From assembly GCA_963768185.1 (NCBI GenBank), contig CAVYGS010000005.1, forward strand, positions 868,001 through 932,000: a DNA stretch of 64,000 bases. Reading direction: 5' to 3'. Each line of letters starts with the position of its first letter. Position 1 is the first letter of the stretch. The notes beneath the pieces are model-generated. The model searched no databases and was not told the DNA's origin. It saw only the letters and a list, made by a program, of their open reading frames with translations. Both the position numbers and the translations under genes were made by a program. This document shows, one piece after another, positions 43,598-52,256 of the stretch. The DNA is from Palsa-461 sp963768185 (lineage in GTDB: Bacteria > Actinomycetota > Acidimicrobiia > Acidimicrobiales > RAAP-2).

Positions 43598-44086
43598 ATG
43601 GAGGTCGTCGTCATTGCCGACACGCATCTGAAGGCCGGGATCGACGCGCTCGACGCGTCGCTCCTCGAGGCGCTCGAGCAGGCGGACGTGGTGCTGCACG
43701 CCGGCGACGTCGTGTCCCGGCGGGCGCTCGACGACCTCTACGACCTCGGTACCGTGCACGCCGTCCTCGGCAATAACGACACCGAGCTGCGTGGCGTGCT
43801 GCCGGAGGTGACCGTGATCTCGCTCGAGGGTGTGTCGGTGGCGGTGCTCCACGACACCGGCGCCTCATCGGGACGGGCCGCGCGCATGATGCGGCGCTTC
43901 CCGGCGACCGACATCGTCGTGTTCGGCCACAGCCACATCCCGATGAACGAGGCCGGCGTCGGCCACCAGGTGCTGTTCAACCCGGGCTCGCCGACGCAGC
44001 GGCGATCCCAACCGCACCGGACCTTCGGCCGCCTCCTCTTGGAAGACGGCAAGATCCGGAATCGGACGGTCGAGCTCCTTCTCTAA
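43598..44086 (+). CDS. YfcE/MJ0936-type metallophosphoesterase
   Basis: 162-aa calcineurin-like phosphodiesterase. Metal motifs in order: VIADTHL (D8, H10), HAGDVV, LGNNDTE, VLHDTG and VVFGHSHIPM. The size matches MJ0936/YfcE, which hydrolyse cyclic or bis-phosphodiesters in vitro. ATG 43598. Confidence 0.92.
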   Translation: MEVVVIADTHLKAGIDALDASLLEALEQADVVLHAGDVVSRRALDDLYDLGTVHAVLGNNDTELRGVLPEVTVISLEGVSVAVLHDTGASSGRAARMMRRFPATDIVVFGHSHIPMNEAGVGHQVLFNPGSPTQRRSQPHRTFGRLLLEDGKIRNRTVELLL

Positions 44087-44101
44087 GTCGTACGGGCCGG
44101 T

Positions 44102-44971
44102 TCAGGCACCGAAGGCGAAGAAGCACAACTGCGTGGCGTAAGCGAGCAGCCGCCCCGGTCCGGTCCCGTTGGCGCCAAAGTCCCAGATGGCCACGTCGAG
44201 GCTCCCGTAGCCGTCGCCCGCGAAGCGGGCCCGGTTGTGACCGAGGACCCACTCCGACGACGGGGCGGAGAAGAGATGGCACGCGAAGTCGACGCTCGGC
44301 CCGAACCACCCGCTGCTCTGCGTCGGCCCGACCTTCTCCCCCACCGCACCGGGCATCACGTCCGCATAGATGAGTAGCGAGAGCAGATCTTGGGTCCCGT
44401 CCTCGTGCATCGGGGGCTCATCGAGTCGGTACCAGGTCCCCTGCTCGGCACGGTCCGGGACGTAGTCGTCCCAGGGAAAGTGGCCCAGCGCGACCTTGCT
44501 CTCGAGGACGCGATCCCAGAACGGGGGCGGGGGGCCCTCATCCGCCGGCGGCTCGGAATCCCGCCACCTGGGCGCCTCGGCGAGCGGGGTGAAGCCGACA
44601 GGCGGTTGAAGGTCGGTGAACTCGAAGCCGCGACGGGGCCCGCCGAAGGCCGCGGTGGTCAGGCTTCCATGGGCCGAGCCCGGGTTCCGCAGCTCGCCGC
44701 GCAGGTGCGACATCGAACGCCCTCGGCGCACGACCTCCACGTCGACCTCAATGGGGCCGACCTCCACCGGAGCAACGAACGTGGTGTGGATCATCCGCAA
44801 CCGCTGCGACGGGTCGTCGAACTCGAGGACCATCGCCTTCGCCGTGGCGAGCGCGAGCGCGCCGCCTTGGGGGTAGGGGCGGATCGACCAGTCCTCCGAG
44901 ACCACCCCCTCGTAGCGTCCGGGTACGGACGAACGCGACAGGCCGGTGATCTCAGAGAACGGACTGGGCAC
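44102..44971 (-). CDS. Acyl-CoA thioesterase-like (double hotdog) protein
   Basis: 289 aa, TesB-like tandem hotdog layout. PYPQGGALALATAKAMVLEF and TTFVAPVEVGPIEVDVEVVR form the first hotdog; LSLLIYADVMPGAV and SSGWFGPSVDFACHLFSAPS the second. GTG 44971 is the only reasonable start in frame before a non-homologous Arg/Ser-rich stretch. It may clear acyl-CoA; substrate unknown. Confidence 0.75.
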   Translation of the reverse strand: MPSPFSEITGLSRSSVPGRYEGVVSEDWSIRPYPQGGALALATAKAMVLEFDDPSQRLRMIHTTFVAPVEVGPIEVDVEVVRRGRSMSHLRGELRNPGSAHGSLTTAAFGGPRRGFEFTDLQPPVGFTPLAEAPRWRDSEPPADEGPPPPFWDRVLESKVALGHFPWDDYVPDRAEQGTWYRLDEPPMHEDGTQDLLSLLIYADVMPGAVGEKVGPTQSSGWFGPSVDFACHLFSAPSSEWVLGHNRARFAGDGYGSLDVAIWDFGANGTGPGRLLAYATQLCFFAFGA

Positions 44972-45131
44972 GAAGCGAGCATGGCACCCCGACCGAGGCC
45001 CCTCGGCACAACCCGCAATTCGTCGCGATAACCGAGATGGCCGGGCAGCGCCTCGGCACGACGGTCTTCGGGACTCGGTCGCGCCCCGAGCCAAGCTGTC
45101 CCCCAGAGTCGACCTGGAGCACAATGATCCG

Positions 45132-45497
45132 ATGTCGGCTGAGGAGGTGAACCGATACCTCGACGCATTGACCGAGCCGAAACGCACGACGCTCCTCCAC
45201 CTCCGGGAGGAGATCCTGAGGGTTCTCCCCGACGCCGAGCAGTGCATCTCCTACCGCCTGCCGGCGTTCAAGATCGAGGGCAAGGTCATCGCCGGGTTCG
45301 GTGCCTTCAAGAGCCACCTTAGCTACCTACCCCACAGCGGCTCGGTCTTCGGTGAGCTGAAAGTCGAGCTCGCCGGTTACTCGATGTCGACGGGGGCACT
45401 CCGATTCGAAGTGGCGACACCCCTCCCTCGCGATCTCGTCGAGAAGCTCATCTCGGTCCGGCTTCGTCAAGCGTTCGGAACGACGCGCGACGTTTGA
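45132..45497 (+). CDS. DUF1801-family protein
   Basis: 121 aa. VNRYLDALTEPKRTTLLHLR, CISYRLPAFKIEGKVIAGFG and HLSYLPHSGSVF are the DUF1801/YdhG signature (Fra/CyaY-like fold; YdhG of Bacillus has been proposed as an iron chaperone). ATG 45132. Longer frame from 44946 is shadow sequence. Confidence 0.85.
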   Translation: MSAEEVNRYLDALTEPKRTTLLHLREEILRVLPDAEQCISYRLPAFKIEGKVIAGFGAFKSHLSYLPHSGSVFGELKVELAGYSMSTGALRFEVATPLPRDLVEKLISVRLRQAFGTTRDV

Positions 45498-45533
45498 GAG
45501 GTGCAAAGCGGTCAACCCCGTCGATGACGACGA

Positions 45534-46412
45534 TCATGACCCCTCCAACGGGTTCGGTCCGTGCGGGACCCGACCGAGTTCCGCCATGGCGTCGGCATCG
45601 AGCTCAAGCGAACCCGCGGCCAGATTCTCCTCGAGGTGCTGCAAGGACGAGGTGCCCGGGATGAGCAGCATGTTTGGCCCGAAATGGAGCAACCACGCGA
45701 GCGCGACCTGGGCTGGTGTCGCGCCGGTCCGCTGAGCAACGCCCCGGACCTCCGGGGAGCCGAGCACGGGATTGTCCGATGCGAACGCGGAGCCGAGTGG
45801 GAAGAATGGGACGAACGCGACATGGTCGCGCTCGCACTCCTCGGCGAGTTCCTGGGAGTTGCGGACCGCCAGGTTGAAGGCGTTCTGCACGCAGACAATC
45901 TCGGTCACCGCCCGCGCCGCCCGATACTCCTCGAGGGACACGTTGCTGAGTCCGATCCCGCCGATCAGCCCCTCGTCGCGCATGGCCACCATGGCGTCGA
46001 GCTGCTCGTCGAGTGTCGCCGGCCCGTCGATCCGTCGCAGGTTCACGACCGGCACCTGGTCGATCTCGAGGGTGCGCAGATTGTCCTGGACCCCGGCCCT
46101 CAGCTCGTCGGGACGCTGGGCGGCCAGCCAGGCACCCCGCTCGTCGCGCGTGCCCCCGACCTTGGACACGAGCACCAGGTCGTCGGGATAGGGGAAGAGC
46201 GCCTCGTGGATCAGCTCGTTGGCCACGTCGGGTCCGTAGTACTGCGAGGTGTCGATGTGGTTCACGCCGGCCTCGATGGCACGCTGCAGCACGGCGAGCG
46301 CGCCATCGCGGTCCCTCGGCGGACCGAAGACTCCGGGGCCGGGCAGCTGCATCGCGCCGAAACCGACCCGGCGCACCTCGTGGCCGGCCAGCGGGTAAGT
46401 GGATGGGCTCAC
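45534..46412 (-). CDS. Aldo/keto reductase
   Basis: 292 aa NADPH-dependent TIM-barrel oxidoreductase. HIDTSQYYGPDVANELI holds the catalytic Asp and Tyr, and VLVSKVGG the lysine. The segment NLRRIDGP replaces the usual LH motif, as in the Pld/YajO-like subgroup. IGLSNVSLEEYRAA and FVPFFPLGSAF are family motifs. GTG 46412. Confidence 0.87.
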   Translation of the reverse strand: MSPSTYPLAGHEVRRVGFGAMQLPGPGVFGPPRDRDGALAVLQRAIEAGVNHIDTSQYYGPDVANELIHEALFPYPDDLVLVSKVGGTRDERGAWLAAQRPDELRAGVQDNLRTLEIDQVPVVNLRRIDGPATLDEQLDAMVAMRDEGLIGGIGLSNVSLEEYRAARAVTEIVCVQNAFNLAVRNSQELAEECERDHVAFVPFFPLGSAFASDNPVLGSPEVRGVAQRTGATPAQVALAWLLHFGPNMLLIPGTSSLQHLEENLAAGSLELDADAMAELGRVPHGPNPLEGS

Positions 46413-46492
46413 TCCGGCATTGTTAGCCCGGCCGGCCTTGCCGCGGAGCGCGGCGGGCGGACTGACGGCCGTCACCCAGCGCAGGAGGGTCG

Positions 46493-47785
46493 TCAGCAAA
46501 CCTCGTCGGCGACCGCCGCAAGCGCCTGGTTGATGCGCCGGGCCACCATCTCGAGATCCTCGTCGCCGAGTGCGGTCGAGGTGTTGAGGAAGCCCCTCGG
46601 GGCCGAGAACACCCCCTCGTTGAGGAGGGCAAGGTGCAGCGGCTCCATCAGGCCGACATCTTGTGCGCTGGCGTCGGTCCCGGTTGCCACCCGCATCACG
46701 TCAGCACCGAAATGGAGGTTAAACATCGACCCATGACCGGTCACGGTGCCTGGAAGGCCGCTCGCGCCGAGGGCATCGGCGCACGTCGCGGCGAGCGCCT
46801 CGCCACCGGCATTCAGTCGCCGGATTGCCTCGGGGGTGAGCAGTTCGATGGCACGGATACCCGCCGCCATAGACACGAGGTTCCCGTTGAAGGTGCCGGC
46901 GTGCTTGAAGCCACGCACTGACGCGTGCGACAGGACCTCGAGGACAGCGCGGGGCCCGGTGACCGCGCCGATCGGGAAGCCACCACCGATCAGCTTCCCG
47001 AGGACGGTGAGGTCGGCCGGAACGCCGAGGACCGCCTGCATGCCGCCCGGATCGAGCCGGAAGGTCTGGACCTCGTCGAGGATCAAGAGCGCGCCCAGCT
47101 CGTCGGCGACGCGACGGGCGGCCGCCATGAACGCGGGCGTGGCGGGGACCGCACCGCCCGACCCGAGAACGGGCTCGAGGACGATCGCGGCCAGGTCGCC
47201 TCCGACCGCCCGACACACACGCTCGAGGTCGACCAGGTCGTTGAACTCGAAGAGCGCCAGGCTGTCGGCCACCGACCCCGGCACCCCGGGCTCGAGCGGA
47301 TCCAACCCGTTCGGCGCGAGGCCGTCGTAGCCGCCGTGGTATCCGAAGCGCGCCTTTGCGACCCTGTCACGGCCGGTCGCGGCGCGCGCGATGCGGACGG
47401 CCAGCATCGCGGCCTCGGTCCCGCTGTTCGTGTACCGCACGGCCTCGGCACCGGCGATCCGCTCGACGAGCATCGAAGCGTGGCGCGCCTGAAGCTCATG
47501 GGGTGAGGGGAACACCGTCCCGGTCACCATGACCGACGTGGCCGTGCCAATCAGCTCCGGGTGGGCGTTGCCGTGCACCAGCGACGTGTAGTTGTTCAAG
47601 AGGTCGAGGTAGCGGTTGCCGTCGGCATCGACAACCGTGCCGCCCTGGCCCGACTCGATCACGACCGGGTGCGGGGCGTGCAACACGATCGAGCGGGTAT
47701 TCCCGTCGACGAGCACCTCGGAGAACCCGCGCCACAACTCGAGTGAACGGGGTGTGCGCTCGACGTAACGCTCGAGGATCCGCAT
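46493..47785 (-). CDS. Class III aminotransferase (GSA-aminomutase-like)
   Basis: 430-aa fold-type I PLP enzyme. K264 in TVLGKLIGGGFPIGA is the Schiff-base lysine; LILDEVQTFR, TNSGTEAAMLAVRIARAATG and VRGFKHAGTFNGNLV are family blocks similar to glutamate-1-semialdehyde aminomutase relatives. ATG 47785 has GGGGAGG upstream. The IS630 element inserted 15 bp above this ATG, keeping the ribosome-binding site but replacing the native promoter, so its expression may now depend on the element. Confidence 0.9.
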   Translation of the reverse strand: MRILERYVERTPRSLELWRGFSEVLVDGNTRSIVLHAPHPVVIESGQGGTVVDADGNRYLDLLNNYTSLVHGNAHPELIGTATSVMVTGTVFPSPHELQARHASMLVERIAGAEAVRYTNSGTEAAMLAVRIARAATGRDRVAKARFGYHGGYDGLAPNGLDPLEPGVPGSVADSLALFEFNDLVDLERVCRAVGGDLAAIVLEPVLGSGGAVPATPAFMAAARRVADELGALLILDEVQTFRLDPGGMQAVLGVPADLTVLGKLIGGGFPIGAVTGPRAVLEVLSHASVRGFKHAGTFNGNLVSMAAGIRAIELLTPEAIRRLNAGGEALAATCADALGASGLPGTVTGHGSMFNLHFGADVMRVATGTDASAQDVGLMEPLHLALLNEGVFSAPRGFLNTSTALGDEDLEMVARRINQALAAVADEVC

Positions 47786-47797
47786 CGTTCCTCCCCA

Positions 47798-48890
47798 CTA
47801 GTGTGCCGCCTCAGAGATTCGTGAGCAATACCGTGCGAGGGAAGCCAGGATCTCATCTGCGGTCTTGACCCAGACGTAGGGGCGAGGGTCCTCGTTCCAG
47901 GTCTTGATCCAACCTTTGATGTCGCTCTTGAGGTGTGCGACCGAGAGATGGGCCCCGCGCTTGATCTTCTTGGTGGTCAGCTCGGCGAACCAGCGCTCCA
48001 CCAGGTTGAGCCAACTCGATCCGGTCGGGGTGAAATGCAGATGGAATCGGGGGTGGCGCAACAGCCACCGCTTGATGGCCGGGGTCTTGTGGGTGGCGTA
48101 GTTGTCGAGAATGAGGTGGACGTCAAGGTCTCCGGGCACCTCGACGTCGATGCGCTCCAAGAACTTCTTGAACTCAATGGCCCGGTGGCGTTGGTGCAAC
48201 GAGGAGATGACCTTCCCGTTCACCGTGTCGAGCGCGGCGAACAGTGACGTGGTGCCGTGACGCACGTAGTCGTGACTCCGCCGCTCAGGGACACCGGGCA
48301 GCATGGGGAGGACCGGTTGGAATCGGTTGAGCGCCTGGATCTGGGACTTCTCATCGACCGCCAGGACCACGGCCCGCTCGGGCGGATCCAGGTAGAGACC
48401 CACGACGTCTTTCACCTTGTCGACGAACAAAGGGTCAGTGGAGAGCTTGAAGGACTCGGCTCGGTGGGGCTGGAGCCCGAAGGCTGACCAGATGCGACCG
48501 ACGCTTGCTGGCGAGATTCCCGTTGCCTTGGCCATCGATCGCGTCGACCAGTGGGTGGCATCGAGCGGGATCTCCTCCAAGGTCTTGACGATCACCGCCT
48601 CCACCGTGTTGTCGCTGATGCTGCGAGGCACGCCGGGCCGGGGGTCGTCGCTCAGCCCGTCCAGACCCTCGGCGACGAATCGCGAGCGCCACTTGCCCAC
48701 CGTCGCCGGGCTGACGCCCAAGATGGCCGCCACCTCGAGGTTGGAGACCCCCGACGCGCACAGCAGCACGATCCGACAGCGCAGCGCCAAGCGCTGCGCG
48801 CTCTTCGGGTCGACGCGCCCAGCGCTCGAGCGTCTCTCGCTCGTCGTCGCTCAAGATGAGCTCTGCCTTCGGCCGGCCTCGGTCTGCCAT
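47798..48890 (-). pseudogene. IS630-family (IS870-like) transposase, frameshifted
   Basis: Starts MADRGRPKAELILSDDERET (ATG 48890); near 48810 an extra base at CGACCCGAAG moves the helix-turn-helix and catalytic core into another frame (ALRCRIVLLCASGVSNLEVA onward, 47798-48790). DDE residues lie in AVDEKSQ, LILDNYATHKT and LNLVERWF. The stop TAG is made of the TA target dinucleotide plus one host base. Whether the frameshift is programmed, a mutation or a sequencing indel is open. Confidence 0.85.
47801..47820. repeat. IS630 terminal inverted repeat, left
   Basis: GTGTGCCGCCTCAGAGATTC, next to TA. Matches the other end at 18 of 20 positions. Confidence 0.92.
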
Positions 48891-48959
48891 CGCTGCCTCC
48901 CATCGTCGCTGATGAAAGGCACAACGTGCCGACACCGACCAAAATTCCGATATCCCTAG

Positions 48960-48979
48960 GAATCTCTGAAGCGGGACAC
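48960..48979. repeat. IS630 terminal inverted repeat, right
   Basis: GAATCTCTGAAGCGGGACAC, next to TA; reverse complement differs from the left end at two positions. Confidence 0.92.
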
Positions 48980-49029
48980 TAGGTCCCGGACGAGACCCAG
49001 GATAAGGAGACGATGCCTCGGGCACCGCT

Positions 49030-49650
49030 TCACCACACGAACGGGATCAGGCGCTTCGTCCTGGATTGGTAGTCCCGGTAGGCGTCGCCGAGGACGCCGA
49101 TCATCTCGGCCTCCTCGACTTGGATACGCCGCACGACGGCGAAGCTCGGCACCACCAGGCAGACAGCCAGCGACAGCCACTCACCCAGTCCGAGCCCGAA
49201 CCCGGCCACGATGACCAGGAGCCCGGTGTAGGAGGGGTGCCGCAGCAACCCATAGGGGCCCGAGGTGACGACGGGCTGTTCGGGGTCCACCTCGACAGTG
49301 GTCCGGAACGCCGGGCCGAGTACCGAGATCGACCAAATGCGGAGCGCCAACCCGGCCCACATCACGAGCAACCCCGCCGCCATGAGCCCGTTGGGCGCCG
49401 GGGTGTGGAGCGATCGCACTGCCGTCAGCGCGCCGGCGGCTCCCAGCGTCCCCGCGATCACGACGAAATTGGTGAGCCGGGTGCCGCGGTCGCGGCCAGT
49501 CGCGCCCTTGCCGCGTGCACGGTCGCGGACGACGAGGGCGATCTCGAACGCCTCCCATCCGCCCGCCGTGACGAAGAAAAGGACGGTGATTGCCACGTCC
49601 AGCGGGTGATGGTGGGGCACGACAGCGGCGTGCTGACGGAGCACGGTCAC
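49030..49650 (-). CDS. ICMT/NnrU-like membrane methyltransferase
   Basis: 206 aa, about five membrane segments. PVVTSGPYGLLRHPSYTGLL is the isoprenylcysteine carboxyl methyltransferase-family signature, and EEAEMIGVLGDAYRDYQSRT with KRLIPFVW is the conserved C-terminal SAM-binding end. Substrate unknown. GTG start. The IS630 insertion lies downstream of it. Confidence 0.88.
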   Translation of the reverse strand: MTVLRQHAAVVPHHHPLDVAITVLFFVTAGGWEAFEIALVVRDRARGKGATGRDRGTRLTNFVVIAGTLGAAGALTAVRSLHTPAPNGLMAAGLLVMWAGLALRIWSISVLGPAFRTTVEVDPEQPVVTSGPYGLLRHPSYTGLLVIVAGFGLGLGEWLSLAVCLVVPSFAVVRRIQVEEAEMIGVLGDAYRDYQSRTKRLIPFVW

Positions 49651-49716
49651 ACGTGTCCGCCCACACTCCGACGCCGAGAGCGGGACACCTGCATAGCCCG
49701 GGGTGACCCCGATCGC

Positions 49717-50583
49717 TCAGTCACGCTCGAGGCGCTCAGGGACCTCTCCCCCACCCTCGGGGATCGGACGCCCCGAGTCGCGCCACGCCACGGCCTCGTG
49801 GAAACCGTGGGTCGCCGCAAGCTGCTGGAACCAGCGGCCCTCGGGCGAGTGGCGGGTGATCCCGTCGAAGACGGTGGCCAGGATCTGGGTGGACTCGATG
49901 CCCATGTTCTCGTAGGCCTGGTTGATCATGAGCTTCTGCATCGCCAGCTGGTTCGTCGGCACGCCGGCGACCCGCTCGGCCAGCTCCACCACCCGCGCGT
50001 CGAGCTCGGCAGCGGGCACCGACTCGAGCACGAGGCCCCAGGCGGCCGCCTGCCTCCCGTCGAGGGTGTCGCCGGTGAGGAGCATTCGCTTCGCCTTCTC
50101 GGCGCCGAGGCGATAGACCCACATGCCCGTCGTCGGGCATCCCCACACTCGGGCAGGCATGTAGCCGATGCGGGCGTCGTCGGCCATCACAACGAGGTCG
50201 CAGCACAGCGCGATGTCGCTCCCCCCGGCCACCGCATGGCCCTGCACCTTGCAGATCGTCGGCTTGAGGGAGCGGAAGAGGCTCATGAAGTCCTCGGTGT
50301 TGCGCTTCATCACCCGGTAGTCCTTGAGCGGGTCCCACACCACTCGCTGGGTCCCCTGGCCACGTTCGGCGTAGTCCTTCAGGTCGTAGCCCGCGCAGAA
50401 CGAGCGACCGGCTCCGGCCAGCACGATCACGTGGATACCCGGGTCTTCATTGGCCTTTTCGACGGCTTCGCGGATCTCGCGTGGCATCGCACCATTGATG
50501 GCGTTGAGCCGCTCCGGACGGTTGAGCGTGATGTGGGCCACCCGGCCGTCGACCTCGTACAACAGGGAACTGAACTCGCTCAT
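49717..50583 (-). CDS. Enoyl-CoA hydratase/isomerase (crotonase) family
   Basis: 288 aa. RPERLNAINGAMPREIREAV, SFCAGYDLKDY and VQGHAVAGGSDIALCCDLVV (oxyanion hole) define the crotonase fold. The position of the usual catalytic Glu shows ARVWGCPTTGMWVYRLG, so the reaction may be atypical. ATG 50583 follows GGAGGG. Confidence 0.88.
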   Translation of the reverse strand: MSEFSSLLYEVDGRVAHITLNRPERLNAINGAMPREIREAVEKANEDPGIHVIVLAGAGRSFCAGYDLKDYAERGQGTQRVVWDPLKDYRVMKRNTEDFMSLFRSLKPTICKVQGHAVAGGSDIALCCDLVVMADDARIGYMPARVWGCPTTGMWVYRLGAEKAKRMLLTGDTLDGRQAAAWGLVLESVPAAELDARVVELAERVAGVPTNQLAMQKLMINQAYENMGIESTQILATVFDGITRHSPEGRWFQQLAATHGFHEAVAWRDSGRPIPEGGGEVPERLERD

Positions 50584-50692
50584 CTGCCGGTCCGCCCTCC
50601 GCTTCGGCCACCGATGTGGCAGTCCAGCATGCAACGGGGCCGGACCGGCATGCCCGGCGGAGCCGTGCGGACAGCGATCTACGGTTTCTCCG

Positions 50693-51639
50693 GTGTCCGG
50701 TGCCCCGGCCCCGCCCGAGCCCTACGACGAGGGGATGCTGGACGCCGGAGACGGCCAGCTCATCTACTGGGAGCTGAGCGGCGACCCGGAGGGAAAGCCG
50801 GCGGTCGCGCTCCACGGCGGACCGGGCAGCGGGAGTAGTCCGGGGCGTCGGCGGTCCTTCGCACCGCACGGCTATCTCCTCGTGCAGTTCGACCAGCGGG
50901 GCTGCGGCAAGAGCACGCCGCCGGTCTCGGACCTCGCGACGGACATGGCGGCCAACACGACGCACCACCTCATCGCCGACGTGGAGCGTCTCCGAGAGCA
51001 CCTCGGCATCGATCGGTGGCTGGTCTGGGGCGGCTCGTGGGGCTGCACCGTCGGTCTCGCCTACGCGCAGCGTCACCCCGAGCGAGTGAGCGAGATGGTG
51101 CTGGTGTCGGTGACCATGACGCGGCCGGGCGACGTCCACTGGCTGTACCACGGGGTGGGGCGGTACTTCCCCGAGGCGTGGGCCCGGTTCTCGGCCGGCG
51201 CGGGCGATGCGCCGGACCTCGTCATCGCCTACGACCGGCTGCTCAACGGGTCGACCGACCCGGCCGTCCGGACCGCGGCCGCACGGGCGTGGTGCGCGTG
51301 GAGGACGCGGTCGTGTCCAACGAGGCCGGGTGGGCACCCAACCCGCGCTACGAGAACCCCGACTTCCGGATGACCTTCGCCCGGACCTGTGCGCACTACT
51401 TCTCTCATGCGGCGTGGCTCGAGGACGGGGAGCTGCTGGCGAACTGTGACCGACTGGCCGGGATCCCGGCAGCGCTCATCCACGGGCGCTTCGACCTGGG
51501 TGGACCGGCCGACGTCCTGTGGCTGCTCGCCGGGTCGTGGCCTGACGCCGAGCTCACCCTCGTGGGCACCGGGCACCAGGGCGGCGAAGAGATGACCGAG
51601 CGCATGGACGCAGCGCTTGCCCGCTTCGCCCGGCGCTGA
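50693..51639 (+). pseudogene. pip: Prolyl aminopeptidase, split by one-base frameshift
   Basis: Alpha/beta hydrolase of the prolyl iminopeptidase family: ALHGGPGSGSSPG, VQFDQRGCGKSTPP and nucleophile elbow GGSWGCTVGLAYAQ in the first frame (GTG 50693). Near 51298 the sequence TGCGCGTGGAGGAC lacks one G; the restored WCAWEDAVVSNEAGWAPNPR continues in a second frame to FARTCAHYFSHAAW, LIHGRFDLGGP and the terminal GTGHQGG. Single missing base in a G run. Confidence 0.82.
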
Positions 51640-51647
51640 ACGGCGAA

Positions 51648-52112
51648 TCAGCCCGTAGCCGGCGTTTGGGTCCGTGGCGGGCTGATGGTGACGGTGCCCT
51701 GCGCCAGGCCGACGAGGCGGCCGTCGTGATGCGCCTCGATGCGCACGACGGCCGTGCGCTTGGTGAGCGACTCGATGGTGGAGGTCGCCCGGAGCGTGCC
51801 GACGTGGACCGGAGCGATCAGGTTGAGCTTGAACTCGGTCGTCGCCGCCCACGAGCCGCGGGGCATCACCGGGTACAGCACCGCACCGAGCACGTGGTCG
51901 ACCACGGCGGCGAGGACGCCCCCGTGCGCCGTCCCGAACGGGTTGAGAAGCTCCTCGCGCACGTGCATCTCGCAGGTGAGCGAGCCCGGACCGACATCGA
52001 CCGTGTGGAGCCCGAGGTACTCCGGAATGCCCTGCAACAGCGCGCCGCCGTGCAACAAGTGGGCGGCGAGCTCGGGGTCGTAGGTCTCGAAGCGCTCCGG
52101 CGGCAGGGGCAT
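51648..52112 (-). CDS. PaaI-type hotdog thioesterase
   Basis: 154 aa. NPFGTAHGGVLAAVVDHVLG is the catalytic hotdog motif (Asn/His/Gly/Asp), and WAATTEFKLNLIAPV with GRLVGLAQGTVTIS completes the fold. AAGGAG lies 8 nt before ATG 52112. Hydrolyses acyl- or aryl-CoA; substrate unknown. Confidence 0.88.
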   Translation of the reverse strand: MPLPPERFETYDPELAAHLLHGGALLQGIPEYLGLHTVDVGPGSLTCEMHVREELLNPFGTAHGGVLAAVVDHVLGAVLYPVMPRGSWAATTEFKLNLIAPVHVGTLRATSTIESLTKRTAVVRIEAHHDGRLVGLAQGTVTISPPRTQTPATG

Positions 52113-52256
52113 CAGTCCGCTCCTTGGGCTGGGCCAGCGATCGTATCGGCGGCCTTCACACCGTTCCCGGAGCCCGCCAGTGGATCGCGACGAGCCCGCC
52201 AGGCAGGCTAGGCGGAGAGCCGGCCGCCCCCGTCGGCCGGGATGAGGAGGAACGCC

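Larger units (their letters stand above)
47801..48979 (-). mobile_element. Complete IS630-family (IS870-like) insertion sequence
   Basis: 1179-bp element bounded by 20-bp terminal inverted repeats (47801-47820 and 48960-48979, 18 of 20 matching) and flanked by TA duplications (47799-47800 and 48980-48981). Both ends lie in CTAG, the target reported for the IS870 group. One transposase gene fills it. Inserted between the class III aminotransferase and the methyltransferase-like gene. Confidence 0.93.

Noticed and set aside
49066..50838. 590-aa rightward frame
   Set aside because: Runs antisense through the methyltransferase and crotonase genes; no domain.
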